Shown: positions 1 through 7,910 of the stretch, one piece after another
How the letters are laid out: each line of letters opens with the position of its first letter
How positions within the stretch are numbered: the stretch's first letter is position 1
Assembly (NCBI GenBank): GCA_902513935.1
Contig: CABXOR010000030.1
Location: 1-21,467 of the forward strand
DNA length: 21,467 nucleotides
From: an uncultured SAR324 cluster bacterium
GTDB taxonomy: Bacteria > SAR324 > NAC60-12
Direction: 5' to 3'
Program-made: the position numbers and the translations under genes
Notes under the pieces: model-generated
What the model was told of the DNA's origin: nothing
The model's input: only the letters and a program-made list of their open reading frames with translations
The model's database searches: none

Positions 1-83
1 GTGGCAATGGCACCATGGGTTCCTAGAAGTTGAGGGTAGAAGGTGTTTTTTTGGGTGGTGTTTTGACGAAAAGCTCGGCTCAT
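1..83 (-). CDS. Possible N-terminus of a gamma-glutamyltransferase-family protein (partial, cut by window edge)
   Basis: An ATG at 83-81 opens a minus-strand frame that runs off the left edge after about 27 codons. The last visible residues, LLGTHGAIAT, resemble the stretch just before the start of the conserved core in gamma-glutamyltransferase-family proteins (typically a G-T-H/R-G-M-V-A pattern followed by an HxLA-type motif). Only this short match supports the call, and there is no good Shine-Dalgarno sequence in front of the ATG. The gene would follow the FAH-family gene in the same direction after a gap of about 220 bases. It could equally be a chance open frame. Confidence 0.28.
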   Translation of the reverse strand, partial: MSRAFRQNTTQKNTFYPQLLGTHGAIA

Positions 84-305
84 TCTGGTTTCATGATTAA
101 GTTTAGAAAAATAGAGACAACTAAATAAATTCTGTAATCCAACAAAAAATCAATCCTAGCTATGTGGAGTTGAGTTTTTTTAAATTTTTTAAAATCTATC
201 ACCATAAGTTTTATTTTAAGAGAGATGGTAAGGATAATGGAGACTCAGTTCCTGTTTGATTAACTCCACTAAATCTTCTCAGTTATAGTTCCTGACAAAA
301 TTCTA

Positions 306-1085
306 CTATCCTGGTAAGTCGTCAAATGGATTGCTAAGCTTTCCAATCCCGGGAATTACGATATCAATACTTGTACCAGGCTTCATGGTGCGGGCACCGA
401 CTGACGTCCCACAACAGATTAGATCACCCGGAAGTAGTGTATGGTAGTGCGACATCAGAGAGACGATCTTCATTGGAGAAAAAATCATGTCACTAACTGG
501 GTAATCTTGTCGTACCTTATCTCCCTGTAACGCCATGACCTGAAGGCTGCCTGGATCGAGTCCAGTGGTTATCCAAGGCCCCAACGGTGTAAACGTGTCG
601 AACCCCTTACAGCGAGTCCATTGCTGGAATGCTTTGTCCTCAAAAAGAAACTCAATTGCTGTAACATCATTGACACAAGTATAGCCAAAAATACATCGGC
701 CAGCCTCCTCTTCGCTGATCTCTCGGCAGGTCGAGCCGATAACAATACCCAATTCAGCCTCAAATATTACCCGTCCCTGATGTCCGCGGGGACGATAGAT
801 AGTTTGCCCAGGACCAATCACGCTTGTTATCGGCTTCATGAAGTAAAGTGGTACATCGGGAAGCGTCTGGCTCTCTTTTTGGGCACGTTCGTGAAAGTTA
901 TTCCACAATGCAAAAATGGAATGCGGTATTAGCGGGGCTTTCAACTGGACATCTGAAAGTGGCATTGAACGGCCTGTAGGCTGGGGACTATCAAAAAGTC
1001 CTCCTTTGTATTCTGAGACAGTATCGCCAGTCAGTGTCCCGATCGCTGTCTTTTCCTGATAATCAAAACGTATCCATTGAGTCAT
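306..1085 (-). CDS. Fumarylacetoacetate hydrolase (FAH) family protein
   Basis: A 259-residue protein with the FAH C-terminal catalytic fold from about residue 50 to the end. The metal-binding acidic residues are visible as the ExE pair in FEAELGIVIG (E109, E111) and the Asp of CVNDVTA (D140), and the conserved Lys lies in CKGFDTF (K160). Family members hydrolyse or hydrate C-C bonds of 2-oxo or acylpyruvate-type acids, or decarboxylate them, using Mg2+ or Mn2+ in the cytoplasm. The substrate cannot be read from the sequence. The start is supported by an AAAAGGAGA ribosome-binding site at 1096-1104, about 10 bases upstream. The ketopantoate-reductase-family gene lies upstream on the same strand after about 290 bases, so co-transcription is possible but not shown. 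Confidence 0.9.
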   Translation of the reverse strand: MTQWIRFDYQEKTAIGTLTGDTVSEYKGGLFDSPQPTGRSMPLSDVQLKAPLIPHSIFALWNNFHERAQKESQTLPDVPLYFMKPITSVIGPGQTIYRPRGHQGRVIFEAELGIVIGSTCREISEEEAGRCIFGYTCVNDVTAIEFLFEDKAFQQWTRCKGFDTFTPLGPWITTGLDPGSLQVMALQGDKVRQDYPVSDMIFSPMKIVSLMSHYHTLLPGDLICCGTSVGARTMKPGTSIDIVIPGIGKLSNPFDDLPG

Positions 1086-1374
1086 TTGTGTTAAGTCTCC
1101 TTTTAGTGTAAAAAACCAAAAATTCCTATTGCCACAGTCGGCACATTACCAAATCGTATATAGAGTAAAGTTCGTTTAGCAGTCTAAATTTGAACACCAA
1201 GGATATACAAACACCAGCAAGATGCCGTAATAGATTTGTATGTAGTTACTCAGACCGCTGGATCTAGGTAGCAAACAATCGTCTAATCAAGTAGTTGAAA
1301 ATATCGAGTACTTAGTTGATGGAAAAACGAGTAACCTTGTTTTTTGACAACTTATTTATTAAAAAAATTTAGGT

Positions 1375-2382
1375 TTATTTTTTCGATATCCCTTTGATTA
1401 AGATTTTTTCTTGACTCAGTGTTTTGTCGAGTAAGCTTACGCAAGCGTAAATAGCCTTCAAGGTAGGGGTTTGCACTCCTGTAACTTCAGCCAACTCAAT
1501 CACAGCACCTAGCATGCTTTCTATTTCCATGGGTTTCCCAGCCTCCACATCCTGGAGCATTGAGGTCTTATGCTTGCCGACACTCTCTGCACCGGCAATG
1601 CGTTTTTCCATGGGTATGCGGAAATGAGCGCCCAGGCGTTCTCCGACAGTCTGCGCCTCGGTCATCATTGTGGCAGACAATTGTCTGGTCAACGGGAACT
1701 GACATATGTCGACAAGCGTTGAATGGGAGAGAGCGCTGATTGGATTGAAAGTCAGATTTCCCCACAATTTCAACCAGATTTCAGACCGAATATCATCGAG
1801 AATTCTAGACTTGAATCCTGATTCAGTGAATAAGTCAGACACCATTTGAACTCGCTCTGTTTTCATGCCGCATAGTTCTCCCACTGGAAAACGATTGCCC
1901 TCAATATGCTGGATCACTCCTGGTTTAGAAATAGTTGCGGCCGGATAGGCTATGCAGCCAATCAAGCGACCCGGATCGATACTCTTAAACAGCAAACCGC
2001 CATGATCAACAGTTTCCACTACCCGATTGGCATATTCACCAACTAAATTTTGGAAATACCACCATGGAATCCCATTCTGAAGAGTGACAATGACAGTGTT
2101 GGGGCCAAGAAGTACAGTCATGTCATTCACAATAGGGGCTATCTGATGGGCTTTAAGTGCCAAGAGAACCACGTCCATTGGTCCAAGTTCCCCTACAAAT
2201 TCAGTAGCGGTCAAATTCTCAGCTACAAATTCATCGTTCTCCTCGATCAACTTCATCCCTCTGGATTTTATAGCAGCCAGATGAGGACCACGTGCTATTA
2301 CCGAAACATCATGTCCGGCATTTGCAATGTGAACGGCCATGTAACCACCGATGGCTCCGGCTCCAACAATACATACCTTCAT
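1375..2382 (-). CDS. Ketopantoate reductase (PanE/ApbA) family 2-oxoacid reductase
   Basis: A 335-residue protein starting directly with the NAD(P)-binding Rossmann motif GAGAIGG (residues 7-13). QNG at 102-104 carries the conserved Asn. The C-terminal helical domain has EIWLKLWGNL (catalytic Lys about K205, Asn N209) and the SMLQDVEAGKPMEIE segment whose acidic residue near 287 matches the substrate-binding Glu of E. coli PanE. True PanE reduces 2-dehydropantoate to pantoate with NADPH. This protein is somewhat longer than E. coli PanE and no pantothenate genes are near, so a catabolic 2-oxoacid/2-hydroxyacid reductase is as likely. An AAGGA ribosome-binding site lies about 9 bases before the ATG. 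Its neighbours (FAH family, TTT transporter) suggest organic-acid metabolism. Confidence 0.88.
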   Translation of the reverse strand: MKVCIVGAGAIGGYMAVHIANAGHDVSVIARGPHLAAIKSRGMKLIEENDEFVAENLTATEFVGELGPMDVVLLALKAHQIAPIVNDMTVLLGPNTVIVTLQNGIPWWYFQNLVGEYANRVVETVDHGGLLFKSIDPGRLIGCIAYPAATISKPGVIQHIEGNRFPVGELCGMKTERVQMVSDLFTESGFKSRILDDIRSEIWLKLWGNLTFNPISALSHSTLVDICQFPLTRQLSATMMTEAQTVGERLGAHFRIPMEKRIAGAESVGKHKTSMLQDVEAGKPMEIESMLGAVIELAEVTGVQTPTLKAIYACVSLLDKTLSQEKILIKGISKK

Positions 2383-2678
2383 GCTGTAAATTCCTTATGA
2401 GATTGATAAGTCAAGCTTTGCCCTGCAATGAAACAATCTAACAATTATTCTCGATTCGCTGAATGAGAGAAGTGAACGTTGGAACAAGTTTAAGTAACTG
2501 TAAGACTGAGGATTATAAGCTAACCGATTTTAATCATTTATTATTGCAATAAATAGGATGAAGGTCATCTACAAAATAGATTTTCTCTTGATATTTATTA
2601 AGCAAGAGACAGAAATGATCGTCTCATACTCCGAAAGGCTGATTTCCAATTACCGCTGCACTGTTGTGCATAGACTTT

Positions 2679-4457
2679 CTAATTGATCTGGTACCGTTCT
2701 GGATAGACTCTAACACTGGGGACTTTACCCACACGTAGTTCATTCTGAATACGCTCATAGTAATCTACTTGCAGCAAGTCACCATGTACCTTCCTAAACA
2801 ATTGTCGAAGAGAGCGATTGGGTATTCTAAGGCCAGATTCTATTTCCTCGGGCAGGAATATCACACCGTCCTCAAAGAACCACTCTGGAATATCTTCTTC
2901 TCCTTCGAACTGGTTCTGATTAGTGCGGATCTTAACTTCAGTAAACTGTTCCAGAGCGTCGTAATCAAACAAGTAAACTCCTCCGAATTTACCGACACCA
3001 TAGTTTCTGGCATCGAGGTCCTTATTGAATATATTGGCAGCCATATTGTTTTTGATGCAGTGCCCAAGATTGATTATTGCGGCCTCGCTTTCAGCCTGAG
3101 ATGAGTTTTCGAGGTAGACGGGCAAAGGGATCAATTTACTCTGTACGATAAGGTGTCTGAAAAATAGAGATTCACCTTGCAGTGTCACACACTCACTCGC
3201 GTCGTTCAAAAGTTCTTGCAGTAGTGCATTGGTGAACCAAGCTTTTTCAAGTTTAACGCGATAGAAAATAATGTTGTCCAGCATACTGCCTGTCCGATTA
3301 ATAACGTGGACACGACCGTATTTTTCCAGCACAGAGGGAACTCCTTCAAACATTCCCCACTTATATTGCTCAGTAGGTGTATTACGAATAACTTTAAGAT
3401 TGTACCCCGATTGAGGGGACTGGAAACCTATTGCAACAGTACCCTTAAAACCTATAGCAAAATCAAGTTTCTCACCAGTAGATAAGAGTTCTTCCTTCAA
3501 TTCTTCCATTACTGCAACTTTACCAAAATGATTAAATCCAATTGTAGAATAGGCTAGCCCCAGAGATCGTTTTGGTATAATACTGTGAAGAAATTCTGAA
3601 AGTTCGTGATAATAATCGTTGTTAACATGAAAGTTTGCCCGGGTTGTACTGAAAATATTGAAAGTGGCAGACTCTGAAGTGAGAATCGCATCAACATAAA
3701 TCCCTTTCTCATCATTCAGCAAGGCGATGACAAGTGGCACCTTTGCATGATTATCAAGTACAATTCTTCCGACGATGTAGGCACCCCGATTACGGTAAAA
3801 CTCTCCTTTAATGACTTCGATTTTATGAATTTTATATGTGCTGAATCTGTCATCCAGATCAACTTTAACTCTTTGTGCTGCCAATATTGCGTCCACCTTC
3901 AGTTCACGATACTGGGCTTTGAATCCAGGGACACGGAGTATATTAATAAGAAGGTCAGTGGTGATTAATTCCGTTTGAAAAGTTTCGAACAGAAAGTTAG
4001 AAAAGTTTGTATTGGCCTTTCTTGGGGTATCGAAGGAATACGCTACGGGGCTCCATTCTCCTAGGAAGAGCGACCTACGAACTGAATGAATATATGCCAG
4101 AGCAAGGTCCCCTTCATAACGGTTTCTAACAAGCTGACGATATTTTTTTTCAATTACTTCCCATAGTGCCTGATCTCTCGAAATAGGAGAGAAAGCATCC
4201 GCAAGCTTTTCTCCCAATTTGAACATACTGTCACTGTATAGAGACAGTCGTTTCCTGCTAATTGTCAGCGACGCTTGGTATTCGCGAGTTTCGAATGCAG
4301 TCTTTGCTGATTCTGTTATCGTCTTGAAGCTGGAATAAAAAAGATCAAATTCCCAAAGAGCCCATTGAGCCAGAAGATCTGTTTTTTTGTTGTCGGAGGC
4401 CTTTTCAATTAAACCTTTAAAGTGAGTGTTATCTGATTGAGTCATGTAGCTGGTCAT
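2679..4457 (-). CDS. aceK: Isocitrate dehydrogenase kinase/phosphatase (AceK)
   Basis: A 592-residue protein, close to the usual AceK length, recognisable along its whole length. The N-terminal regulatory half includes GEFYRNRGAYIVGRIV (219-234), matching the ELFYRNKAAWLVGK region of E. coli AceK. The kinase half has the ATP-binding Lys in YNLKVIRN (K355), the conserved Asp in SMLDNIIF (D394), the catalytic loop NIFNKDLDARNYGV (D480, N485) and the metal-binding FDYD (D498, D500), followed by FTEVKIR. AceK phosphorylates and dephosphorylates isocitrate dehydrogenase, steering isocitrate between the TCA cycle and the glyoxylate bypass. In enterobacteria it sits in aceBAK; here no aceA or aceB is adjacent. 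It is divergent from tctC over a 311-base gap. There is no strong Shine-Dalgarno; the ATG at 4457 is kept, with an alternative ATG four codons later (4445). Confidence 0.93.
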   Translation of the reverse strand: MTSYMTQSDNTHFKGLIEKASDNKKTDLLAQWALWEFDLFYSSFKTITESAKTAFETREYQASLTISRKRLSLYSDSMFKLGEKLADAFSPISRDQALWEVIEKKYRQLVRNRYEGDLALAYIHSVRRSLFLGEWSPVAYSFDTPRKANTNFSNFLFETFQTELITTDLLINILRVPGFKAQYRELKVDAILAAQRVKVDLDDRFSTYKIHKIEVIKGEFYRNRGAYIVGRIVLDNHAKVPLVIALLNDEKGIYVDAILTSESATFNIFSTTRANFHVNNDYYHELSEFLHSIIPKRSLGLAYSTIGFNHFGKVAVMEELKEELLSTGEKLDFAIGFKGTVAIGFQSPQSGYNLKVIRNTPTEQYKWGMFEGVPSVLEKYGRVHVINRTGSMLDNIIFYRVKLEKAWFTNALLQELLNDASECVTLQGESLFFRHLIVQSKLIPLPVYLENSSQAESEAAIINLGHCIKNNMAANIFNKDLDARNYGVGKFGGVYLFDYDALEQFTEVKIRTNQNQFEGEEDIPEWFFEDGVIFLPEEIESGLRIPNRSLRQLFRKVHGDLLQVDYYERIQNELRVGKVPSVRVYPERYQIN

Positions 4458-4651
4458 TATATATTTTCATTGTGTATTCGCCATAGAATTAAAGTAAAGG
4501 TCAAAAATGTTTTCATCTAGCAAGCTCAAAAAGTGGTAATCGGTTTGTTCAAAAAGAGTTTAAAATCCTTCTCGATTCACTTTTCTTTAAATGACGAAAA
4601 AGAATTAAATCTGAATATTTGCGAAATCGTCAAAATATTAGAAAATAATCC

Positions 4652-4680
4652 TTGACATGTCTTTAAACATAGCATAAATT
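4652..4680 (+). promoter_or_regulatory. Putative sigma70-type promoter for tctC
   Basis: A perfect -35 box TTGACA (4652-4657) is followed after 17 bases by TAAATT (4675-4680), a four-of-six match to TATAAT. Transcription would begin near 4687, leaving a leader of about 80 bases before the tctC ATG. This leader holds the repeats listed at 4692-4740. Predicted from sequence only. Confidence 0.45.
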
Positions 4681-4691
4681 TTATTCGAGTA

Positions 4692-4740
4692 GTACTATTC
4701 TGGTACTATTTCCGGTTCCTGGAGCAAACTGTTTCAGGAA
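4692..4740 (+). promoter_or_regulatory. Direct repeat and inverted repeat in the tctC leader
   Basis: GTACTATT occurs twice in tandem (4692-4699 and 4703-4710), 11 bases apart, about one helical turn. It is followed by an inverted repeat TTCCTG (4715-4720) / CAGGAA (4735-4740). Both lie just after the predicted transcription start and before the ribosome-binding site. They could be an operator for a regulator or an RNA hairpin. No regulator gene is visible in the window. Confidence 0.3.
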
Positions 4741-4768
4741 AATCCTAACCTCTAGTCAGGGAGTCAAT

Positions 4769-5755
4769 ATGATAAAAATGATAAAAAAACATTTTGGTCT
4801 TTGGTCATTCATTTTCGCAGGCCTTGCGATGTTACTCATGCCTATGTCAGTATCGGCATGGAAACCTCAAAAACCGGTTGAGTTTGTGATCATGGCCGGG
4901 GCGGGAGGAGGAGCCGACAAGATGGCGCGTCTGATGCAAGTGCTCATTGAGAAAAAAGGATGGTCCTCCATGCCACTTACTCCGATCAATAAGCCCGGTG
5001 GCTCTGGAGCCGAAGCCTTGGTGCATCTGAAAAACAGAGCAAATTCGGATCCTAACCACACCATCATGGTAACTCTGAACAGTTTCTATACGACACCTCT
5101 AAGACAGCCTAAGCTTGGTGTCGATATCTTGACCTTCACCCCTGTTGCACGTATGGCCGAGGACACTTTTTTATTGTGGGTCCACAAAGATACAGGGATT
5201 ACTAACGTTGATCAGTTCGTGAGCGCGGCCAAGTCAAAGGGCAGTGGCTGGATCATGGCTGGAACAGGAAAGTTGCAGGAAGATCAGTTGCTGACTGACT
5301 TCCTGAATGCGGCATACGGTCTGAACATGAAGTACGTTCCCTATAAGGGTGGTGGTAAAGTGGCCAAGCAGCTCGCCGGCAAGCACGCCAACTCTACGGT
5401 TAACAACCCTTCCGAGCAGATGGGTTTCTACGAGGCTGGGACCACGGTTCCGCTCGCAGCCTTCACTGCAAAGCGATTGCCGATGTTCCCCAACGCACCA
5501 ACCTTTAGTGAATTGGGCAAGGACTATGTATACTACATGCAGCGCAGCGTTGTCGGTGCTCCCGGCATGAGCTATGCGGCAGCGTCGTATTACCAGAGAC
5601 TATTCAGAAAAGTCTTCGATTCTGATGAGTGGCAGAAATATCGCAAGAAAAAAAGCCTCATGGGGGATTTTATGACTGGTACTGAGTTACAGGACTACTG
5701 GCAAAAAGAGCGTGATATTCATGAAAACATCCTCAAGAAAATGGGAGCATTATAA
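4769..5755 (+). CDS. tctC: Tripartite tricarboxylate transporter substrate-binding protein (TctC family)
   Basis: A 328-residue periplasmic binding protein of the TctC/Bug family. Residues 1-30 form a classical Sec signal peptide (basic start, hydrophobic core, cleavage predicted after SVSA). The mature part shows family signatures: VEFVIMAGAGGGADKMAR near residues 37-54, INKPGGSG at 73-80, and YVPYKGGGKVAKQLAGKHA in the second lobe. TctC proteins bind carboxylates and deliver them to the TctA/TctB membrane complex. The ATG at 4769 is chosen because AGGGAG (4758-4763) lies 5 bases upstream; the ATG at 4778 would be 14 bases away. It heads the plus-strand cluster. The membrane genes expected next survive only as a scar (5799-6075); intact tctB and tctA lie 5-7 kb away on the other strand. 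The ligand is unknown; the lyase and CoA-transferase downstream suggest a 2-hydroxy acid or oxalate-like acid. Confidence 0.92.
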   Translation: MIKMIKKHFGLWSFIFAGLAMLLMPMSVSAWKPQKPVEFVIMAGAGGGADKMARLMQVLIEKKGWSSMPLTPINKPGGSGAEALVHLKNRANSDPNHTIMVTLNSFYTTPLRQPKLGVDILTFTPVARMAEDTFLLWVHKDTGITNVDQFVSAAKSKGSGWIMAGTGKLQEDQLLTDFLNAAYGLNMKYVPYKGGGKVAKQLAGKHANSTVNNPSEQMGFYEAGTTVPLAAFTAKRLPMFPNAPTFSELGKDYVYYMQRSVVGAPGMSYAAASYYQRLFRKVFDSDEWQKYRKKKSLMGDFMTGTELQDYWQKERDIHENILKKMGAL

Positions 5756-5777
5756 GAATCGTCTGGGAAAAAACTAG

Positions 5778-5843
5778 GATCAGAAAAGTTTCACGGGTAT
5801 GAGGCATGCCGAAATAGTAGCAGCTATTCTGCTGGCAGTTTTA
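5778..5843 (+). repeat. Inverted-repeat copy A: tctB 5' end plus leader
   Basis: This block matches 12561-12625 on the opposite strand. It covers about 20 bases of leader (GATCAGAAA then a pyrimidine-rich tract and GGGT before the ATG) and the first 15 codons of tctB; 40 of 45 coding bases are identical when aligned by eye, and the leader has two or three differences and one gap. Conservation upstream of the start codon shows that this is homologous operon DNA and not just a conserved protein motif. Confidence 0.8.
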
Positions 5844-6075
5844 CCCTAGATTACTTTTCTGGTTCCCCAGATGGGCGCGATCGGATTCTTCATAATATTT
5901 TATTATGGATTTAAGTATGGGTGAGAAAGTAGCTCAATCATACTTGAAATTCTATTTGATTGTAAAACAGAAGCACGTTGAGGCCCTAGTCGCAAATATA
6001 GTAAATATCCAGTTGATCCTGCCTGAGGTTAAGACCCTAAATAATCCATATTTACCGCTAATTAACATCAAATAA
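5799..6075 (+). pseudogene. Scar of tctB and tctA (fused remnants with internal deletions)
   Basis: An ATG opens MRHAEIVAAILLAVLP, nearly the N-terminus of intact TctB (MRRAEIVAAILMAIL), then hits TAG at 5847. Reading on in the same frame gives ITFLVPQMGAIGFF, then a segment with FYYGFKYG, a TGA at 5922, and SSSIILEI. These match TctA residues about 51-85 (MTFLVPPASAIIFL, LYYGAMYGG, ISSIMLGI). Further on, 5992-6075 reads IQLILPEVKTLNN and ends at TAA, matching the TctA C-terminus (ILLILPAVKPLKR). So the start of tctB, a piece of early tctA and the end of tctA remain, with two large deletions and several stops and shifts. The scar lies between tctC and the lyase gene and shows the ancestral order tctC-tctB-tctA-lyase. 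No functional product is expected. Confidence 0.85.
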
Positions 6076-6100
6076 TAACTATCAATAAATTAAGGACTAA

Positions 6101-7840
6101 ATGAGAGGCCAACCTGCATCTAAAACAGCTACAGACACCTTAGCAAAAAAAAGTAAATCTGAAGATGTAATTTCTGGAGGACATCTGGTCGCAAAAGCTT
6201 TGAAAAACGAGGGAGTTGATACCATCTTCACACTCTGCGGCGGACACATTATCGATATCTACGACGGATGTCTCGATGAGGGGATACGCATTATTGACGT
6301 ACGGCATGAACAGACGGCCGCACATGCTGCCGACGGCTATGCCAGGCAGACTGGTAAGCTCGGCTGCGTAGTCACTACCGCAGGTCCTGGATGTACCAAC
6401 GCCATGACTGGTGTCGCTACGGCTTTTCGCTCAGAAAGTCCAATTCTTCATATCGGTGGTCAAAGTTCACTTACACAGCATAAGATGGGGTCTCTACAGG
6501 ACCTGCCACACGTGGATATTATGACCCCAATCACCAAGTTCGCAGCTGGTGTCATGTCCACGGAACGGGTGGCGGATATGGTATCAATGGCTGCGCGTGA
6601 ATGTTTTAATGGAGCTTACGGCCCAAGCTATCTTGAAATTCCTCGTGACGTACTTGACAGGGAAGTTCCCGTAGAAACAGCTGTTATTCCAGAACCAGGC
6701 TGCTACCGAGCCTCTGTCAAAGCTATTGGAGACCCTGTCGATGTAGAGAAACTTGCAGACATTCTGGTGAGTGCGGAACGTCCGGCAATGCTGGTAGGCT
6801 CACAGGTGTACATGTCTCGAGGACATCAGGAAGCCATCGACCTAGCCCGCAAGCTGAACATAGCCCTTTATATGAATGGAGCGAGCCGTGGTATTCTGCC
6901 TCCTGGTGACCCGCACTACTTTAATCGCACTCGTTCTAGTGCATTTAAAAAAGCGGATGTGATAGTCATTGTTGGTACCCCCTTCGACTTCCGGATGGGA
7001 TATGGCAAACGCATAAGCAAAGAAGCAACTCTTATTCAAATCGATCAAGACTACCGTACTGTAGGGAAGAACCGGGACATTGCGCTGGGATTGGCTGGTG
7101 ACCCGGGAGCCATCCTTGCAGCAGTTCTTCAGGCCACGACAGGTGGAAAAAACAATGGTGCTAAAAGCCGTCAGTCTTGGTTAAATCTACTCAGAGAAGA
7201 GGAGCAAGAGAAAACGAAAAAAATCATGACCATGTTCCAGTCGAATGCTAATCCCATACATCCCTATCGACTTGCTTGGGAAATCAACGAGTTCCTTACG
7301 GATGACACCATCTACATAGGCGATGGAGGAGACATTGTAACCATTTCTGCTCAAGCCGTGCAACCACGTAAGCCAGGGAACTGGATGGACCCTGGAGCAC
7401 TCGGATCTCTCGGTGTAGGAACCGGATTTGCAATGGCGGCAGGGCTTGCCCACCCGAAAAAAGAAGTGGTTTGCCTTTATGGAGATGGTTCCTTTGGTAT
7501 GACTGTTTTCGATATGGAAACTGCTAACCGGTTTGGTGCACCATACATTGCCATTGTCGGCAACAACTCACACATGAACCAAATCCGCTATGGACAGATC
7601 ACCAAGTACGGGGAGGAACGAGGTAATATAGGAAACAAACTTGGCGATGTTCCATTTGGGTCGTTTGCGGAAATGCTTGGAGGTTTTGGGGCAGAGGTTC
7701 GTGAACCAAATGATATTCAACCGACATTACAGCAAGCCCGAGAATCTGTAAAGTCGTCTGGGAAATCGGCGGTGATAAACGTTTGGGTTGATCCGAATGA
7801 ATACGCCCCTGGCACCAAGGCTCAGACCATGTATAAGTAA
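6101..7840 (+). CDS. ThDP-dependent 2-hydroxyacyl-CoA lyase-like enzyme (oxalyl-CoA decarboxylase/HACL family)
   Basis: A 579-residue ThDP enzyme with the three usual domains: N-terminal Pyr domain with the catalytic Glu in RHEQTAAHAADGYAR (E70), a central domain (about 215-345), and a C-terminal PP domain with the ThDP/Mg motif GDGSFGMT...NN (GDG 461-463, NN 488-489). In oxalyl-CoA decarboxylase the active site has Tyr120-Glu121 (Oxalobacter numbering); aligned by eye, the equivalent here is Leu132-Gln133 (GSLQDLP), which fits 2-hydroxyacyl-CoA lyases better. The RYGQITKYGEERG segment and the C-terminal GTKAQTMYK tail also resemble, from memory, actinobacterial 2-hydroxyisobutyryl-CoA lyases. 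Such enzymes cleave 2-hydroxyacyl-CoA to a carbonyl compound and formyl-CoA. An AAGGA site (6092-6096) lies 4 bases before the ATG. The next genes handle formyl-CoA and folate-bound formyl groups. A decayed second copy lies at 10290-10480. Oxalyl-CoA decarboxylase remains an alternative. Confidence 0.82.
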   Translation: MRGQPASKTATDTLAKKSKSEDVISGGHLVAKALKNEGVDTIFTLCGGHIIDIYDGCLDEGIRIIDVRHEQTAAHAADGYARQTGKLGCVVTTAGPGCTNAMTGVATAFRSESPILHIGGQSSLTQHKMGSLQDLPHVDIMTPITKFAAGVMSTERVADMVSMAARECFNGAYGPSYLEIPRDVLDREVPVETAVIPEPGCYRASVKAIGDPVDVEKLADILVSAERPAMLVGSQVYMSRGHQEAIDLARKLNIALYMNGASRGILPPGDPHYFNRTRSSAFKKADVIVIVGTPFDFRMGYGKRISKEATLIQIDQDYRTVGKNRDIALGLAGDPGAILAAVLQATTGGKNNGAKSRQSWLNLLREEEQEKTKKIMTMFQSNANPIHPYRLAWEINEFLTDDTIYIGDGGDIVTISAQAVQPRKPGNWMDPGALGSLGVGTGFAMAAGLAHPKKEVVCLYGDGSFGMTVFDMETANRFGAPYIAIVGNNSHMNQIRYGQITKYGEERGNIGNKLGDVPFGSFAEMLGGFGAEVREPNDIQPTLQQARESVKSSGKSAVINVWVDPNEYAPGTKAQTMYK

Positions 7841-7910
7841 CTGATAGGGTGAGCAATGTTTACCTTTCTCAAGGTAAAAACTATAAAAATATTCTGATAT
7901 AAAGGCGATA

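Larger units (their letters stand above)
4458..4768. promoter_or_regulatory. Divergent aceK/tctC intergenic region
   Basis: This AT-rich gap separates the starts of aceK (minus) and tctC (plus), so it should hold both promoters. The part nearest tctC contains a good sigma70-like promoter candidate, a tandem direct repeat and an inverted repeat, annotated separately. For aceK I see no convincing -35/-10 pair and no strong ribosome-binding site. No coding sequence is recognisable in the gap. Confidence 0.5.

Noticed and set aside
1150..1320. Minus-strand reading with YIQIYYGILLVFVYPW, reminiscent of an ABC permease C-terminus
   Set aside because: It is too short and hydrophobic stretches match by chance; no neighbouring evidence for such a gene.
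2536..2554. Hairpin ATTTATT / AATAAAT as terminator or operator
   Set aside because: It is made only of A-T pairs in an AT-rich gap, with no T-run placed after it; likely chance.
2657..2670. TGCAC / GTGCA inverted repeat after aceK as a terminator
   Set aside because: A five-pair stem without a following T-run on the minus strand is not convincing.
5850..5960. The C-terminal half of tctB in the scar
   Set aside because: I first matched FYYGFKYG to the hydrophobic end of TctB, but the stretch aligns much better, also in DNA, to TctA residues 51-85.
6101..7840. Acetolactate synthase or plain oxalyl-CoA decarboxylase as the product name
   Set aside because: The Frc-like and formyl-enzyme neighbours argue against acetolactate synthase, and no small subunit gene is present. 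The Tyr-Glu pair of oxalyl-CoA decarboxylase is replaced, so the lyase call fits better, with oxalyl-CoA decarboxylase kept as an alternative.
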